Below are positions 26,367 through 35,323 of a stretch of 64,000 bases of DNA, in pieces. The DNA is from Desulfuromonas sp964536375 (lineage in GTDB: Bacteria; Desulfobacterota; Desulfuromonadia; Desulfuromonadales; Desulfuromonadaceae): positions 9,880 to 73,879 of the forward strand of contig CAZHXF010000007.1 of NCBI GenBank assembly GCA_964536375.1, written 5' to 3'. A model generated the notes under the pieces. That model was given only the letters and a program-made list of their open reading frames with translations. It was not told where the DNA came from and made no database searches. Positions within the stretch are counted from its first letter, which is position 1. Each line of letters opens with the position of its first letter. The position numbers were made by a program, and so were the translations under genes.

Positions 26367-27113
26367 ATGGCGCGCGTGTGCTTAACTATAGAATATGATG
26401 GTACTAATTACGGCGGCTGGCAGGTTCAGCCAAATGCTGATAGTGTACAATCTCAGTTGGAAAAAGCGTTGGCACGGGTTGTAGGTTGTCAGATACGCAT
26501 CTATTCTTCTGGGCGTACTGACGCTGGGGTGCATGCTCGCGGCATGCGCGCCCACTTTGATGTTGATAAGTTATTGTCACTGACTGCTTATCGTGAAGGG
26601 GTCAATCGTTATTTGCCAGCAGATATCGTGGTAAAAGAAGCGCAGTTGGTTGATGATAATTTTCATGCGCGGTTTTCTGCCCAAGGTAAATGGTATAGCT
26701 ATCAGTTATATGGTGGTAAAATCCGCTCTCCATTACAAGATCGGACGGCGTGGCATTATTTTGGTTCTTTGGATATTGCTAAAATGCAAGAGGTCGCGCA
26801 ACTGTTTGTTGGGGAACATGATTTTGTTGCTTTTCGCTCGTCATCCTGTGTTGCTAAAACTACAGTACGCAAAATTTATGCATTTGATGTCAGCGTCAAT
26901 GGCGAGATGGTTATTTTTGACGTGCGCGGCAGCGGTTTTTTAAAAAATATGGTGCGGGTTCTAGTGGGTACGCTGGTTGATGTTGGAATTGGGCGTATTC
27001 CGACCACTACAATCAGTGATCTACTGCTTTCTGGTCATCGACATGATGCTGGACGCACCGCGCCAGCGCAGGGTTTATGCTTAATGAAAGTGTGGTATGA
27101 AAAAAATATGTAA
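26367..27113 (+). CDS. truA: tRNA pseudouridine(38-40) synthase
   Basis: TruA isomerises uridines 38-40 in the anticodon arm. The 248-residue protein has TIEYDGTNYGGWQVQPN, the catalytic Asp in SSGRTDAGVHARGM, FVAFRSSSC and the C-terminal FLKNMVRVLVGTLVDVG. It begins five bases after the USG-like gene, so the two are cotranscribed, an arrangement (asd/usg-truA) seen widely in Proteobacteria. Confidence 0.96.
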   Translation: MARVCLTIEYDGTNYGGWQVQPNADSVQSQLEKALARVVGCQIRIYSSGRTDAGVHARGMRAHFDVDKLLSLTAYREGVNRYLPADIVVKEAQLVDDNFHARFSAQGKWYSYQLYGGKIRSPLQDRTAWHYFGSLDIAKMQEVAQLFVGEHDFVAFRSSSCVAKTTVRKIYAFDVSVNGEMVIFDVRGSGFLKNMVRVLVGTLVDVGIGRIPTTTISDLLLSGHRHDAGRTAPAQGLCLMKVWYEKNM

Positions 27114-27118
27114 AATAC

Positions 27119-27147
27119 TTGACTGATAGCAAAAGATCGGTTATGTT
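27119..27147 (+). promoter_or_regulatory. Likely rplM promoter
   Basis: TTGACT (27119-27124) and TATGTT (27142-27147) are 17 bases apart just after truA. The leader to rplM would be about 50 bases. Confidence 0.5.
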
Positions 27148-27204
27148 TCGGCACTCTGTGAGCCCCGTAAAGCGAACAGAATTTACATAAACGAGAGGAT
27201 TGAG

Positions 27205-27642
27205 ATGAGTACGCAAGTAGCAAAAGCATCTGAAGTTAAGAGAGACTGGTTTCTGGTTGACATGGAAGGTAAAGTTCTGGGTCGAGTTGCCACTGAGATA
27301 GCCAGAATTCTTAGGGGAAAGCACAAGGCCATTTATACTCCCAGTGTTGACACGGGCGATTACGTCGTTGTTGTTAATGCAGAGAAACTGGTTTTGACTG
27401 GTAATAAGAAAGCGGATAAGATGTACTATCACCATACTGGTTATGTAGGTGGTATTCGCTCAATTACTGCTGAAAAGCTGCAAGCTAAAAAACCAGAAGA
27501 ATTGGTTATTAAGGCGGTTCGCGGTATGCTTCCCAAGAATAAATTGGGTCGTCAAATGTTGAAAAAATTGAAGGTCTATGCCGGCAGTGAGCACCAGAAC
27601 GCAGCTCAACAGCCCAAAGTACTCGATATTTGGTCTACTTAA
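27205..27642 (+). CDS. rplM: 50S ribosomal protein L13
   Basis: L13 is an early assembly protein of the large subunit. The 145-residue protein has the conserved DMEGKVLGRVATEIARILRG, YHHTGYVGG and the GMLPKNKLGRQMLKKLKVY motif. GAGAGG precedes the ATG. It pairs with rpsI as in nearly all bacteria. Confidence 0.98.
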   Translation: MSTQVAKASEVKRDWFLVDMEGKVLGRVATEIARILRGKHKAIYTPSVDTGDYVVVVNAEKLVLTGNKKADKMYYHHTGYVGGIRSITAEKLQAKKPEELVIKAVRGMLPKNKLGRQMLKKLKVYAGSEHQNAAQQPKVLDIWST

Positions 27643-27657
27643 GGAGAATGATTCAAG

Positions 27658-28050
27658 ATGGCTGAACAAAGATTTTACGCCACTGGCAAACGTAAGACTT
27701 CAATTGCCCGTGTTTGGATGAAGCCCGGTGCGGGAAATATTGTTGTAAATAAACAAGATTATAAAGATTATTTTGGTCGTGAAACTTCCAAAATGATCAT
27801 CCGCCAGCCGTTGGAATTGACCGACAATGTTGGGAAATTCGATATTATTGTTAATGTGAATGGTGGCGGTCCTTCCGGTCAAGCTGGTGCGATTAAGCAT
27901 GGTATTACCAAAGCGTTGCTTGACATTGATGAAAGCCTGCGTGGTGTGCTGAAGAAGGCTGGCTTTATCACTCGTGATAGTCGTATTAAAGAACGTAAGA
28001 AATACGGTCGTGCCGGTGCTCGTCGTAGCTTCCAGTTCTCTAAACGTTAA
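27658..28050 (+). CDS. rpsI: 30S ribosomal protein S9
   Basis: S9 contacts P-site tRNA with its C-terminal tail. The 130-residue protein starts MAEQRFYATGKRKTSIARV, contains GGGPSGQAGAIKHGITKAL, and ends in the invariant ARRSFQFSKR. AAGGAG lies upstream; the gap to rplM is 15 bases. Confidence 0.98.
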   Translation: MAEQRFYATGKRKTSIARVWMKPGAGNIVVNKQDYKDYFGRETSKMIIRQPLELTDNVGKFDIIVNVNGGGPSGQAGAIKHGITKALLDIDESLRGVLKKAGFITRDSRIKERKKYGRAGARRSFQFSKR

Positions 28051-28084
28051 GATTTCACGGTACGATCAATATATGTTACACACA

Positions 28085-28112
28085 GGGGAGCCGTTAGGTT
28101 CCCCTTTTTTTA
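28085..28112 (+). terminator. Rho-independent terminator after rpsI
   Basis: ggggagcc (28085-28092) pairs with ggttcccc (28097-28104), one G-U pair included, around GTTA, followed by eight T. Confidence 0.9.
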
Positions 28113-28128
28113 TTTTGTGGAGGTTGTT

Positions 28129-29166
28129 GTGGTTAAAGTAGCTGTAGTTGGTGCCAGTGGCTATGCTGGTCTGGAGTTGTTGCGCCTGTTGGTTCGGCAT
28201 CCGCGGGTAGAAATCACCAGCATTACTTCGCGGCAATATGTTGACGAAGATATAGCCACCGTTTTTCCAGCGCTAGCCGATATCCTTACGCTGCAGTGTA
28301 CCGAAGTTGATGTTGATAAAATCGCTGCACTGGCGGATGTAGTTTTTACAGCCTTACCGCATAAAACATCCATGGATGTAATTCCAGATTTACTCCAGCG
28401 TGGCTGTAAAGTGATTGATTTGTCAGCTGATTACCGTTTGCACGATGTTGCAGTATATCAGCAATGGTATCAACCCCACTCCAGTCCGGAGCTATTAGCC
28501 GAAGCAGTATACGGGTTGCCGGAGTTATTCCGCCAGCAAATTGCCGGTTCCAGATTGATAGCCAATCCCGGTTGTTATCCCACCAGCGCTGCCTTGGCAC
28601 TAGCTCCGCTGCTGAAGCACGAAATAATTGATCATCGTACATTGATTATTGACAGTAAGTCTGGCGCCAGCGGTGCAGGGCGCTCTGCTAAAACTGGAAG
28701 TATGTTTTGTGAAGTCAATGAAGGGTTTAAAGCCTATGGTATTGCCAGTCATCGCCATACCCCGGAAATTGAACAAACACTGTCAGTGCTAGCTGGTGAG
28801 CCTGTAGTGGTCAATTTCACTCCACATCTGTTGCCGGTGAATCGGGGTATTTTATCTACCTGTTATGCCAGCCTGACAAATTCTATCGATATTGCTTCTG
28901 TGAAAGCGTTGTTCACCAATTTTTATGCTGATCAACCTTTTGTCAGGATTATGCCGGGTGGACAATTGCCTAATGTAGCTTATATCCGTGGCAGTAATTA
29001 TGCCGATATTGGTTTTGTAATTGATGATAGGACTCAGCGGATAATCGTTGTTAGTGCTATAGATAATCTGGTAAAGGGAGCGGCTGGTCAAGCGGTGCAG
29101 AATATGAATATTATGCTGGGTTATCCAGAAATCATTGGGCTTGATATTGTTCCTGTGTTCCCTTAA
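28129..29166 (+). CDS. argC: N-acetyl-gamma-glutamyl-phosphate reductase
   Basis: ArgC reduces N-acetylglutamyl phosphate in arginine synthesis. The 345-residue protein starts at GTG 28129 behind TGGAGG, giving VKVAVVGASGYAGLELLRLL; a GTG at 28117 would contain the ribosome site. The nucleophile is in ANPGCYPTSAALAL, and GVASHRHTPEIEQ-like AYGIASHRHTPEIEQ holds the catalytic His. No other arg gene is adjacent. Confidence 0.96.
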   Translation: MVKVAVVGASGYAGLELLRLLVRHPRVEITSITSRQYVDEDIATVFPALADILTLQCTEVDVDKIAALADVVFTALPHKTSMDVIPDLLQRGCKVIDLSADYRLHDVAVYQQWYQPHSSPELLAEAVYGLPELFRQQIAGSRLIANPGCYPTSAALALAPLLKHEIIDHRTLIIDSKSGASGAGRSAKTGSMFCEVNEGFKAYGIASHRHTPEIEQTLSVLAGEPVVVNFTPHLLPVNRGILSTCYASLTNSIDIASVKALFTNFYADQPFVRIMPGGQLPNVAYIRGSNYADIGFVIDDRTQRIIVVSAIDNLVKGAAGQAVQNMNIMLGYPEIIGLDIVPVFP

Positions 29167-29352
29167 TTGTCATAAGTGGTCATGCGCAGTCTTCTGTAAA
29201 GCTATTTTCCCCAGTGGCTAATGTACGTTCACTCCACTATTAGGGTGTACATGGTGGCATGATTCAGTTATTATCCTAGCGTTGTGTATCGGGGCTAATT
29301 CGAAGGCGTAGCTCATTTTGCCGTTAATATAGTTAGGTTGAGGAGGTTAGTT

Positions 29353-29856
29353 ATGACAGAAGTGGCTAATAAACCAAATTTGTCAGATAGTGATGTAAGG
29401 AGTGAAGATACTCAAGAGGGTAAGTATCTTACTTTTCATATGGGTGGCGAGGATTATGGTATCCAGATCAGCTTTGTTACTGAAATTATTGGTATTCAGC
29501 GTATTACTGAAGTGCCGGATATGCCCGGTTTTATCAAGGGGGTTATAAATTTACGCGGCAAGGTAATTCCTGTAATGGACGTGCGGGCACGGTTTAACTT
29601 GCCTGCTCGTGAATATGATGAAAGAACTTGCATTGTTGTGGTTCAGCTCAACACTACCTCTGTTGGTTTAGTTGTAGATAAGGTGAATGAAGTTGCCGAT
29701 ATTCCGCCGCAAGATATCGAGCCACCACCACGCGCTACCGCTGGAGGTAGTTCAGAATATATTGAAGGTATGGGTAAAATGGGTGATCGCGTGAAAATCT
29801 TGTTGAATGTTGGCAAACTTTTATATGATTCAGATCTGGAACAGATCGACCTGTAG
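29353..29856 (+). CDS. cheW: Chemotaxis coupling protein CheW
   Basis: CheW links chemoreceptors to the CheA kinase. The 167-residue protein has a short charged N-terminal segment and then the CheW fold: YLTFHMGGEDYGIQISFV, EVPDMPGFIKGVINLRGK, VIPVMDVRARF and VGLVVDKVNEV. GAGGAGG precedes the ATG. It is directly upstream of a chemoreceptor gene; cheA is not in the window. The 170 bases before it hold a short ATGTAC/GTACAT inverted repeat (29221-29252) and no clear promoter. Confidence 0.95.
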   Translation: MTEVANKPNLSDSDVRSEDTQEGKYLTFHMGGEDYGIQISFVTEIIGIQRITEVPDMPGFIKGVINLRGKVIPVMDVRARFNLPAREYDERTCIVVVQLNTTSVGLVVDKVNEVADIPPQDIEPPPRATAGGSSEYIEGMGKMGDRVKILLNVGKLLYDSDLEQIDL

Positions 29857-29927
29857 CCAGCATGTAGATTCTAGTCAAGAAAAGTTTGAAACATCTTATT
29901 TAGCTAATGTAAACATCAGGGGTATGT

Positions 29928-31766
29928 ATGAATATTCAGCAAAAGGTCGCTATTGTTTTAAGTATAGTTTTGGTTGTATTAGCCGGAACTATATTTAGTG
30001 TAGTTTATAACCAAACATCTGGGTTGTTGAATTCTCAGGCTGATCACGAAATGACTTTGCTCACAGATGCTGCCAAACAACAGGCGAACAGTGTTTTTCA
30101 AAGTCTGGTGATTGGTACTAAGAGTTCAGTTGAGATGGGCGATATGGATCTCTTTGCTGAACTGCTAAACGAGTTGGTTTCCGTGCATAACGTGTCTGAA
30201 CTGGGTATGTCCGGTCCTGATGGCAAAATTAATTATTCCAGCAGTGAAACCAACATCGGCAGTCGTTTGGATAGCGATGTTTATACTCAAGCACGTAATG
30301 ATTTAACTGGTGATTTCTCTATACATGAGAAAGGTGATCAGTTGGTTCTTACTCGCTCGCAGATTTTCACTGCTGAGTGTATAGATTGCCATGAAGGGGC
30401 AAAAGTTGGTGACTCAGGCGGTATTTTATTCCTTAATTACGATTTGTCTGAACTCCATGCTGTTGCCGTGCAAGTCAAGGATAACCTGGAAAATGGCTTG
30501 AGCAGTGCGACAAAATCAATGTTGCTTGCCGGAGCCATTGGTGGTCTTATCGGAATTATTATTATTTATCTGATTCTAGGTAGTCTGGTGCGCAAGCCAC
30601 TTGCCGCAGTTGAAGCTATGTTCGATAGCATGGCGGCGGGTAAATTCGATGGGCGCCTGAATAGTGAACGTAAAGATGAAATTGGTCACATAGGTAAAAC
30701 CTTGGATAACTTTGCTGATCTTATGGAGCAGGATGTGCTGGCTTCGTTGCAAAAGCTTGCCGATGGTGATATCTCTTTCGACATCACCCCACGCAGTAAT
30801 GAAGATTCTATTCGTCTTGCCCTTAAAAAGGTTAGTGATGATCTGAATGGGATTGTCAGTCAAATACAGCACGGTGCAGCGCAGATAGCCACTGGTGCCT
30901 CACAAGTTTCAGCTTCAAGTCAGTCATTGTCAGAAGGAGCTACAGATTCAGCTAGCTCAGTAGAAGAAATTTCCGCTTCTATGAATGAGTTGTCGGCGCA
31001 AACTAAGGTCAATGCGGAAAATTCACAGCAGGCCAATGTTTTGGCTGCTCAGGTACGCGATGCTGCGGTGCATGGTAATGGTCAAATGCAACAAATGGTT
31101 ACCGCCATGGCCGATATTAATGAGTCCAGTCTAAATATTTCAAAAATTATTAAAGTCATTGATGAGATTGCCTTCCAAACTAATTTGTTAGCATTGAATG
31201 CTGCAGTTGAAGCGGCACGCGCCGGTCAGCACGGTAAGGGCTTTGCTGTTGTTGCTGAGGAAGTACGTAACCTGGCTGCGCGCAGCGCCAAGGCAGCACA
31301 GGAAACTGCAGCCCTGATTGAAAGTTCGGTTGCCAAGGCAGAGCACGGTGCGGCAATTGCTGATAATACAGCGACGGCATTTGGTTCAATTGTTGCGGAA
31401 GTACAGAAGGTCAATGATCTTATCAGTGAAATTTCTGCAGCCAGTGTTGAGCAGTCAAATGGCATCTCGCAAATCAATGATGGGGTGTCTAGGATTGATG
31501 ATGTTACCCAGCAGAATACTGCTAATGCAGAACAGGGAGCAGCCTCAGCGGAAGAACTATCCAGCCAGGCGGCTCAGCTCGAAGATGTATTGCGCCGTTT
31601 CAAGTTGAAAGGTGGTTCGATGCAGCGTTTAGGTGCCCCGCAGTATCGGGCATCTTCTGCACCCGCATCACGACCAAGTGAAAATACACCTTCTGGTTGG
31701 GGTGGCGGTAAAGCAGCGGACGTGGCACAAATTGCTTTGGACGATTCTGAATTTGGTAAGTTTTAG
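29928..31766 (+). CDS. Methyl-accepting chemotaxis protein with periplasmic haem c site
   Basis: The 612-residue chemoreceptor has an N-terminal transmembrane helix (about 8-30) and a ~155-residue periplasmic sensor. A second helix (about 195-220, LAGAIGGLIGIIIIYLILGS) and a HAMP domain follow, then a long cytoplasmic signalling domain with the hairpin tip EIAFQTNLLALNAAVEAARA. The sensor carries CIDCH (Cys151, Cys154, His155; bases 30378-30392), the covalent haem c motif. Haem-containing periplasmic MCP sensors are known in Geobacter sulfurreducens, so a redox, gas or metal-respiration signal is inferred. It forms a cluster with cheW and an HDOD gene. Confidence 0.93.
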   Translation: MNIQQKVAIVLSIVLVVLAGTIFSVVYNQTSGLLNSQADHEMTLLTDAAKQQANSVFQSLVIGTKSSVEMGDMDLFAELLNELVSVHNVSELGMSGPDGKINYSSSETNIGSRLDSDVYTQARNDLTGDFSIHEKGDQLVLTRSQIFTAECIDCHEGAKVGDSGGILFLNYDLSELHAVAVQVKDNLENGLSSATKSMLLAGAIGGLIGIIIIYLILGSLVRKPLAAVEAMFDSMAAGKFDGRLNSERKDEIGHIGKTLDNFADLMEQDVLASLQKLADGDISFDITPRSNEDSIRLALKKVSDDLNGIVSQIQHGAAQIATGASQVSASSQSLSEGATDSASSVEEISASMNELSAQTKVNAENSQQANVLAAQVRDAAVHGNGQMQQMVTAMADINESSLNISKIIKVIDEIAFQTNLLALNAAVEAARAGQHGKGFAVVAEEVRNLAARSAKAAQETAALIESSVAKAEHGAAIADNTATAFGSIVAEVQKVNDLISEISAASVEQSNGISQINDGVSRIDDVTQQNTANAEQGAASAEELSSQAAQLEDVLRRFKLKGGSMQRLGAPQYRASSAPASRPSENTPSGWGGGKAADVAQIALDDSEFGKF

Positions 31767-31792
31767 GCTGTCATGCTGCGAGTGTTGAACTG

Positions 31793-32635
31793 ATGATTAA
31801 TTACGATGATATTATAAGCAATGTTGGTGATTTACCACCAATGCCTATTGTGGCGGTTAAGGTTCTTGAATTGCTTCAAGATCCTGAAACCTCAATGAAG
31901 CAATTAGCGGCAACTGTATCTTTGGATGCAGCAGTTTCTGCACGTATGTTGAAAATTGCTAATTCAGCTGCATACGGTCTGGCGCGTGAAATTACTACGT
32001 TGCAAAATGCATTGGTCATGTTGGGCGAACGTACCGTGCGTAGCTTGGTTCTCGCGTCCAGTATGAGTAGTGTTAATAAGTCATACGGTTTGTTAGAAAA
32101 AATGTTGTGGGAAGAGTCGGTGGGTTGCGCTTTGGCCTCAAGATTTTTAAGTACCAAACTCGGCGTTGGGAACTCTGAGGAAGCTTTTCTGGCGGGTTTG
32201 TTTTCCAATCTTGGTAAAGTGATACGCAACAATAATGATCCTGAGCAGTACAGAGAATTAGTCGAAGCGGTATACAATGGTGCTGGTGACTATCTGATGT
32301 TGGAGCAGGAGGTGTTCGATGCGCCATATTCAATGGTTGGCGCGGCTGTTTTGCATTCTTGGAAAATAGCGCCGTTGTTGGTTGAGGCGGTGCATCATCA
32401 CATAGATCTTCGGAATAACGATGTCAAGGATGTACGTGATTTGTCGGCTATTGTTAATCTAGCGTCTAATTTGTGTATGAAGTTTGGCATTGGGCAGCGC
32501 TTTGCCGATGAAGAGCTCGATCTGTCTCAGACCCAAGGGGGCAAATATCTTCAGGTCACTCCAGCGATGTTAGCTGTAATTGAAGAGCAGTTTACGGAAG
32601 TATTTGAGAGCAACCGTGAATCGTTTGTTGCTTAG
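31793..32635 (+). CDS. HDOD domain signalling protein
   Basis: The 280-residue protein is essentially one HDOD domain (about residues 10-210), a degenerate relative of HD phosphohydrolases. Typical segments are GDLPPMPIVAVKVLELLQD, LKIANSAAYG, ALVMLGERTVRSLVLASS, FLAGLFSNLGKV and VGAAVLHSWKI. HDOD proteins are signalling scaffolds, often encoded beside chemotaxis or motility genes, as here. The biochemical role is not known. It starts 26 bases after the MCP and is followed by a terminator. Confidence 0.92.
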   Translation: MINYDDIISNVGDLPPMPIVAVKVLELLQDPETSMKQLAATVSLDAAVSARMLKIANSAAYGLAREITTLQNALVMLGERTVRSLVLASSMSSVNKSYGLLEKMLWEESVGCALASRFLSTKLGVGNSEEAFLAGLFSNLGKVIRNNNDPEQYRELVEAVYNGAGDYLMLEQEVFDAPYSMVGAAVLHSWKIAPLLVEAVHHHIDLRNNDVKDVRDLSAIVNLASNLCMKFGIGQRFADEELDLSQTQGGKYLQVTPAMLAVIEEQFTEVFESNRESFVA

Positions 32636-32664
32636 CATATAAATGTAAATATTTTGTTATAAAT

Positions 32665-32691
32665 AAAAAAGGGCCGTTATGGCCCTTTTTT
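32665..32691 (+). terminator. Terminator after the chemotaxis cluster
   Basis: aaaaaagggcc (32665-32675) pairs with ggccctttttt (32681-32691) around GTTAT. With A and T tracts on both sides it can act on either strand. Confidence 0.9.
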
Positions 32692-32721
32692 ATTTGATTA
32701 TTAACCGAGGACTGCTTGTTG

Positions 32722-33984
32722 ATGTCTACGTTGCCAATATTACTAAAAAATCCACAAATTTTATTAATTGGTGGAGGTAAAGTTGCCTGCCATAAAGCTC
32801 AAATGCTCACTGATAATAACATCAGCTTTTGTGCGTGCGCCCGTGAATTTGGTCCTGATTTTATTGCGCTCAATATAGATATCATTGTCGATGAGGTCTC
32901 AACTGAGTTTTTGCGGCACTTCAATATAATTATTGATGCTACAGGTTGTGATGAAGTTGGGGCTATGTTACGCGAACAAAAAAAACAACGCTTTCTGCTG
33001 GTGAATAGAGTTGATACACCCGCAGAATGTGATTTTTATTTTTCTTCTTTACTAAATTATGGTCCTTTAAAAATTGCAATTTCCACCGATGGTGCCAGTC
33101 CTACAATAGGTCAGGTTGTCCGCGATAAAATCAGGAGTGTGCTGCCAGCGGATATGGAAAATCTGGTGGAACAAACGGCAAAGTCGCGTGCTCAAGGGGT
33201 TATTGATAGTGATAAAACTCGTCAACAGACACAATTGAAATTGGCGCAGGTTTATCTTATTGGTTGTGGTCCCGGGGATGTCAATCTTCTTACTCTGCAG
33301 GCTTATCAACGGATACACCAGTTGGACGTTGTTCTTTATGATCATCTGATATCTGATGAAATTATGGCTATTGTGCCGGAGAACGTTAAACGAATATATG
33401 TTGGCAAACAAAAGGGTAGTCATAGCTATAAACAGGATGAAATAAATAATCTGTTGTTTGATTATGCTCAACAGGGGCTACGAGTCGGGCGTTTAAAGAG
33501 TGGCGATCCGTTTATTTTTGGTCGCGGTGCTGAGGAGGTAACATATCTTGCTTCTCGAGGTGTTCGGGTACATGTTTTGTCTGGGTTGAGTTCTGCCCTG
33601 TCGGGGCCAACATTAGCTGGTATTCCCCTGACCGCACGTGGTTATGCTACCAATCTGTCTATTGTCAGTGCCCATTTTGCCGGGAATAGCTTTAACAGCG
33701 ATTGGTTGCCCTTGTTGCATTTTCCTCAGCATACTGTAGTAGTATTGATGGGCTTGAGTTTTGCCGAACAGATTGCTCAAACTGCACTCGCCGCTGATGT
33801 CCCCGCAACAATGCCAGTGGCAATTATTTCTAATGCCTCACGTTCTAACCAGCGGATTATCATATCTACTCTCGGTTGCCTGGCAGTAGATGCTAGCGCT
33901 GCAGCCAAACCGGCCTTGCTGGTGTTTGGTGCGGTGGTTGGGTTGCAATATTTAGCTGGGGATAATTATGCAAATATGGGTTGA
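32722..33984 (+). CDS. cysG: Fused sirohaem synthase: precorrin-2 dehydrogenase / uroporphyrinogen-III methyltransferase
   Basis: Residues 1-165 match the Met8/CysG-N domain: the NAD loop LLIGGGKVACHKAQML, LLVNRVDTPAECDF, and STDGASPTIGQVVRDKIR. Residues 175-415 are a SAM-dependent SUMT domain: VYLIGCGPGDVNLLTLQA, VGKQKGSHSYKQDEINNLL and RLKSGDPFIFGRGAEEV. Together they turn uroporphyrinogen III into sirohaem or precorrin-2. The usual VPG(I/V)(T/S)SA loop reads LSGLSSALSG, a mild divergence. The ATG at 32722 is preferred to TTG codons just upstream. The 3' end overlaps the YaiI gene by 17 bases. Confidence 0.93.
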   Translation: MSTLPILLKNPQILLIGGGKVACHKAQMLTDNNISFCACAREFGPDFIALNIDIIVDEVSTEFLRHFNIIIDATGCDEVGAMLREQKKQRFLLVNRVDTPAECDFYFSSLLNYGPLKIAISTDGASPTIGQVVRDKIRSVLPADMENLVEQTAKSRAQGVIDSDKTRQQTQLKLAQVYLIGCGPGDVNLLTLQAYQRIHQLDVVLYDHLISDEIMAIVPENVKRIYVGKQKGSHSYKQDEINNLLFDYAQQGLRVGRLKSGDPFIFGRGAEEVTYLASRGVRVHVLSGLSSALSGPTLAGIPLTARGYATNLSIVSAHFAGNSFNSDWLPLLHFPQHTVVVLMGLSFAEQIAQTALAADVPATMPVAIISNASRSNQRIIISTLGCLAVDASAAAKPALLVFGAVVGLQYLAGDNYANMG

Positions 33985-34426
33985 TGCCGATGCTTGTCCG
34001 CGGGTGATAAAAGATATTTTATTTCGTGCTGCACGACGCCGGCAAGTGTTGCTAACTCTGGTGGCAAATCAACCGTTGCGTTATCCTAGCTGTGAATATC
34101 TAAATTCAATAGTAGTAGGTTCTGGTTTTGATGTTGCTGATGATAAGATTGTTGAACTGAGCTGTGCAGGTGATCTGGTGATTACTGCGGATATACCGTT
34201 GGCTGCCGCTGTGGTAAACAAGGGCGGCTCGGCTATTAATCCTCGCGGTCAACTCTATACTGTTGATAATATGCAGGAAATTCTTACTATGCGTAATATG
34301 TTGGATGAGATGCGTGGTGCGGGGATGGACTTGGGTGGTCCGGCACCATTTAGCAGTGCGGATAAACAGGCTTTTGCCAATCAGTTAGATAAATTTCTCG
34401 CTTGTGTTGCTGGCGCTGCCAGGTGA
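33968..34426 (+). CDS. UPF0178 / DUF188 family protein (YaiI-like)
   Basis: The 152-residue protein starts MQIWVDADACPRVIKDILFR and contains VGSGFDVADDKIVEL, DLVITADIPLAAAVV and NPRGQLYT, the hallmarks of the YaiI/YqxD family. The Asp-rich N-terminus resembles PIN/NYN-type nucleases, so a nuclease role has been proposed for the fold, but the function is unproven. It overlaps cysG by 17 bases and the next gene begins 20 bases on. Confidence 0.92.
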   Translation: MQIWVDADACPRVIKDILFRAARRRQVLLTLVANQPLRYPSCEYLNSIVVGSGFDVADDKIVELSCAGDLVITADIPLAAAVVNKGGSAINPRGQLYTVDNMQEILTMRNMLDEMRGAGMDLGGPAPFSSADKQAFANQLDKFLACVAGAAR

Positions 34427-34445
34427 TTTAACCGCTGGAGGAGAA

Positions 34446-35285
34446 ATGACTAGATTACGTAGTGTGATGTTATGGAGTATGCTGATTTGTTTCCTTACTG
34501 GTTGCAGTGTGGCAAATTTCGGTGATAATTTCAGTCGAACGTTGTTAAATCAAAATGATCCAGAATTGGTGCAAGCCGGTGCTCCAGCTTATCTGTTGTT
34601 GGTCGATAGTCTTATTGCTGGTGATCCTGACGATGCAGATTGGTTGCAAACCGGTGCCAAGCTCTATACGCTGTACAGTGCGGTACTTGTTGCAGACCAT
34701 GTACGCGCGCAGAAGCTGTCAACGCGGGCCTTTGATTATGGTAAAAGAGCGTTGTGTGCTGAGAACTCTGATGGTTGTGGGCTGGTTGAACAACCATATG
34801 CTGCGTTTAAGAATAGCTTAGAAGATTTCGATGCTGACGAGGTTGCGGCTTTATATGCTTTCACCACCAGTTGGTTAGTTTGGGCACAGATGCATAGCGA
34901 TGATTGGAATGCGGTTGCTGCAGTGCCAAAATTAGAACTGACTTTGCAACGTATTATCAATCTTGATGAAAGTTACGATAATGGGCGTGCCTGGTTATAT
35001 TTAGGGATGTTATATAGTTTGCGCCCCCCTTCGCTGGGTGGTAAGCCAGATCAAGCTCGCCAATGTTTCGAACGGGCTCTGCTGCTGACTCAGGGGCTGG
35101 ACTTGAGTGTTAAAGTAGCTTACGCTCGCTACTATGCGCGGTTGATATATGATCGTGAATTGCACGATCGCTTACTATATGAAGTACGCAATGCCGAACC
35201 ACAGGTAGAAGGTTTGACCCTGATGAATACCTTGGCACAAGCTGAAGCCGAACAGTTGCTCAAGAGTGGTGTCGACTATTTCTAG
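34446..35285 (+). CDS. TatT-family lipoprotein associated with TRAP transporter
   Basis: This 279-residue protein starts at ATG 34446 behind GGAGGAG and has a lipoprotein signal ending in FLTGC, so it is predicted to be lipidated and periplasm-facing. The helical, TPR-like body ends with GGKPDQARQCFERALLL and ARYYARLIYDRELHDRLL, typical of the TRAP-associated TatT (Tp0956) family. In Treponema, TatT forms a complex with the TRAP substrate-binding protein. Here it directly precedes the dctP-like gene, which supports the same partnership. Confidence 0.88.
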   Translation: MTRLRSVMLWSMLICFLTGCSVANFGDNFSRTLLNQNDPELVQAGAPAYLLLVDSLIAGDPDDADWLQTGAKLYTLYSAVLVADHVRAQKLSTRAFDYGKRALCAENSDGCGLVEQPYAAFKNSLEDFDADEVAALYAFTTSWLVWAQMHSDDWNAVAAVPKLELTLQRIINLDESYDNGRAWLYLGMLYSLRPPSLGGKPDQARQCFERALLLTQGLDLSVKVAYARYYARLIYDRELHDRLLYEVRNAEPQVEGLTLMNTLAQAEAEQLLKSGVDYF

Positions 35286-35323
35286 CTCAAGTTGTTAGGT
35301 GAATAATGAATGGAGTGCTGATC

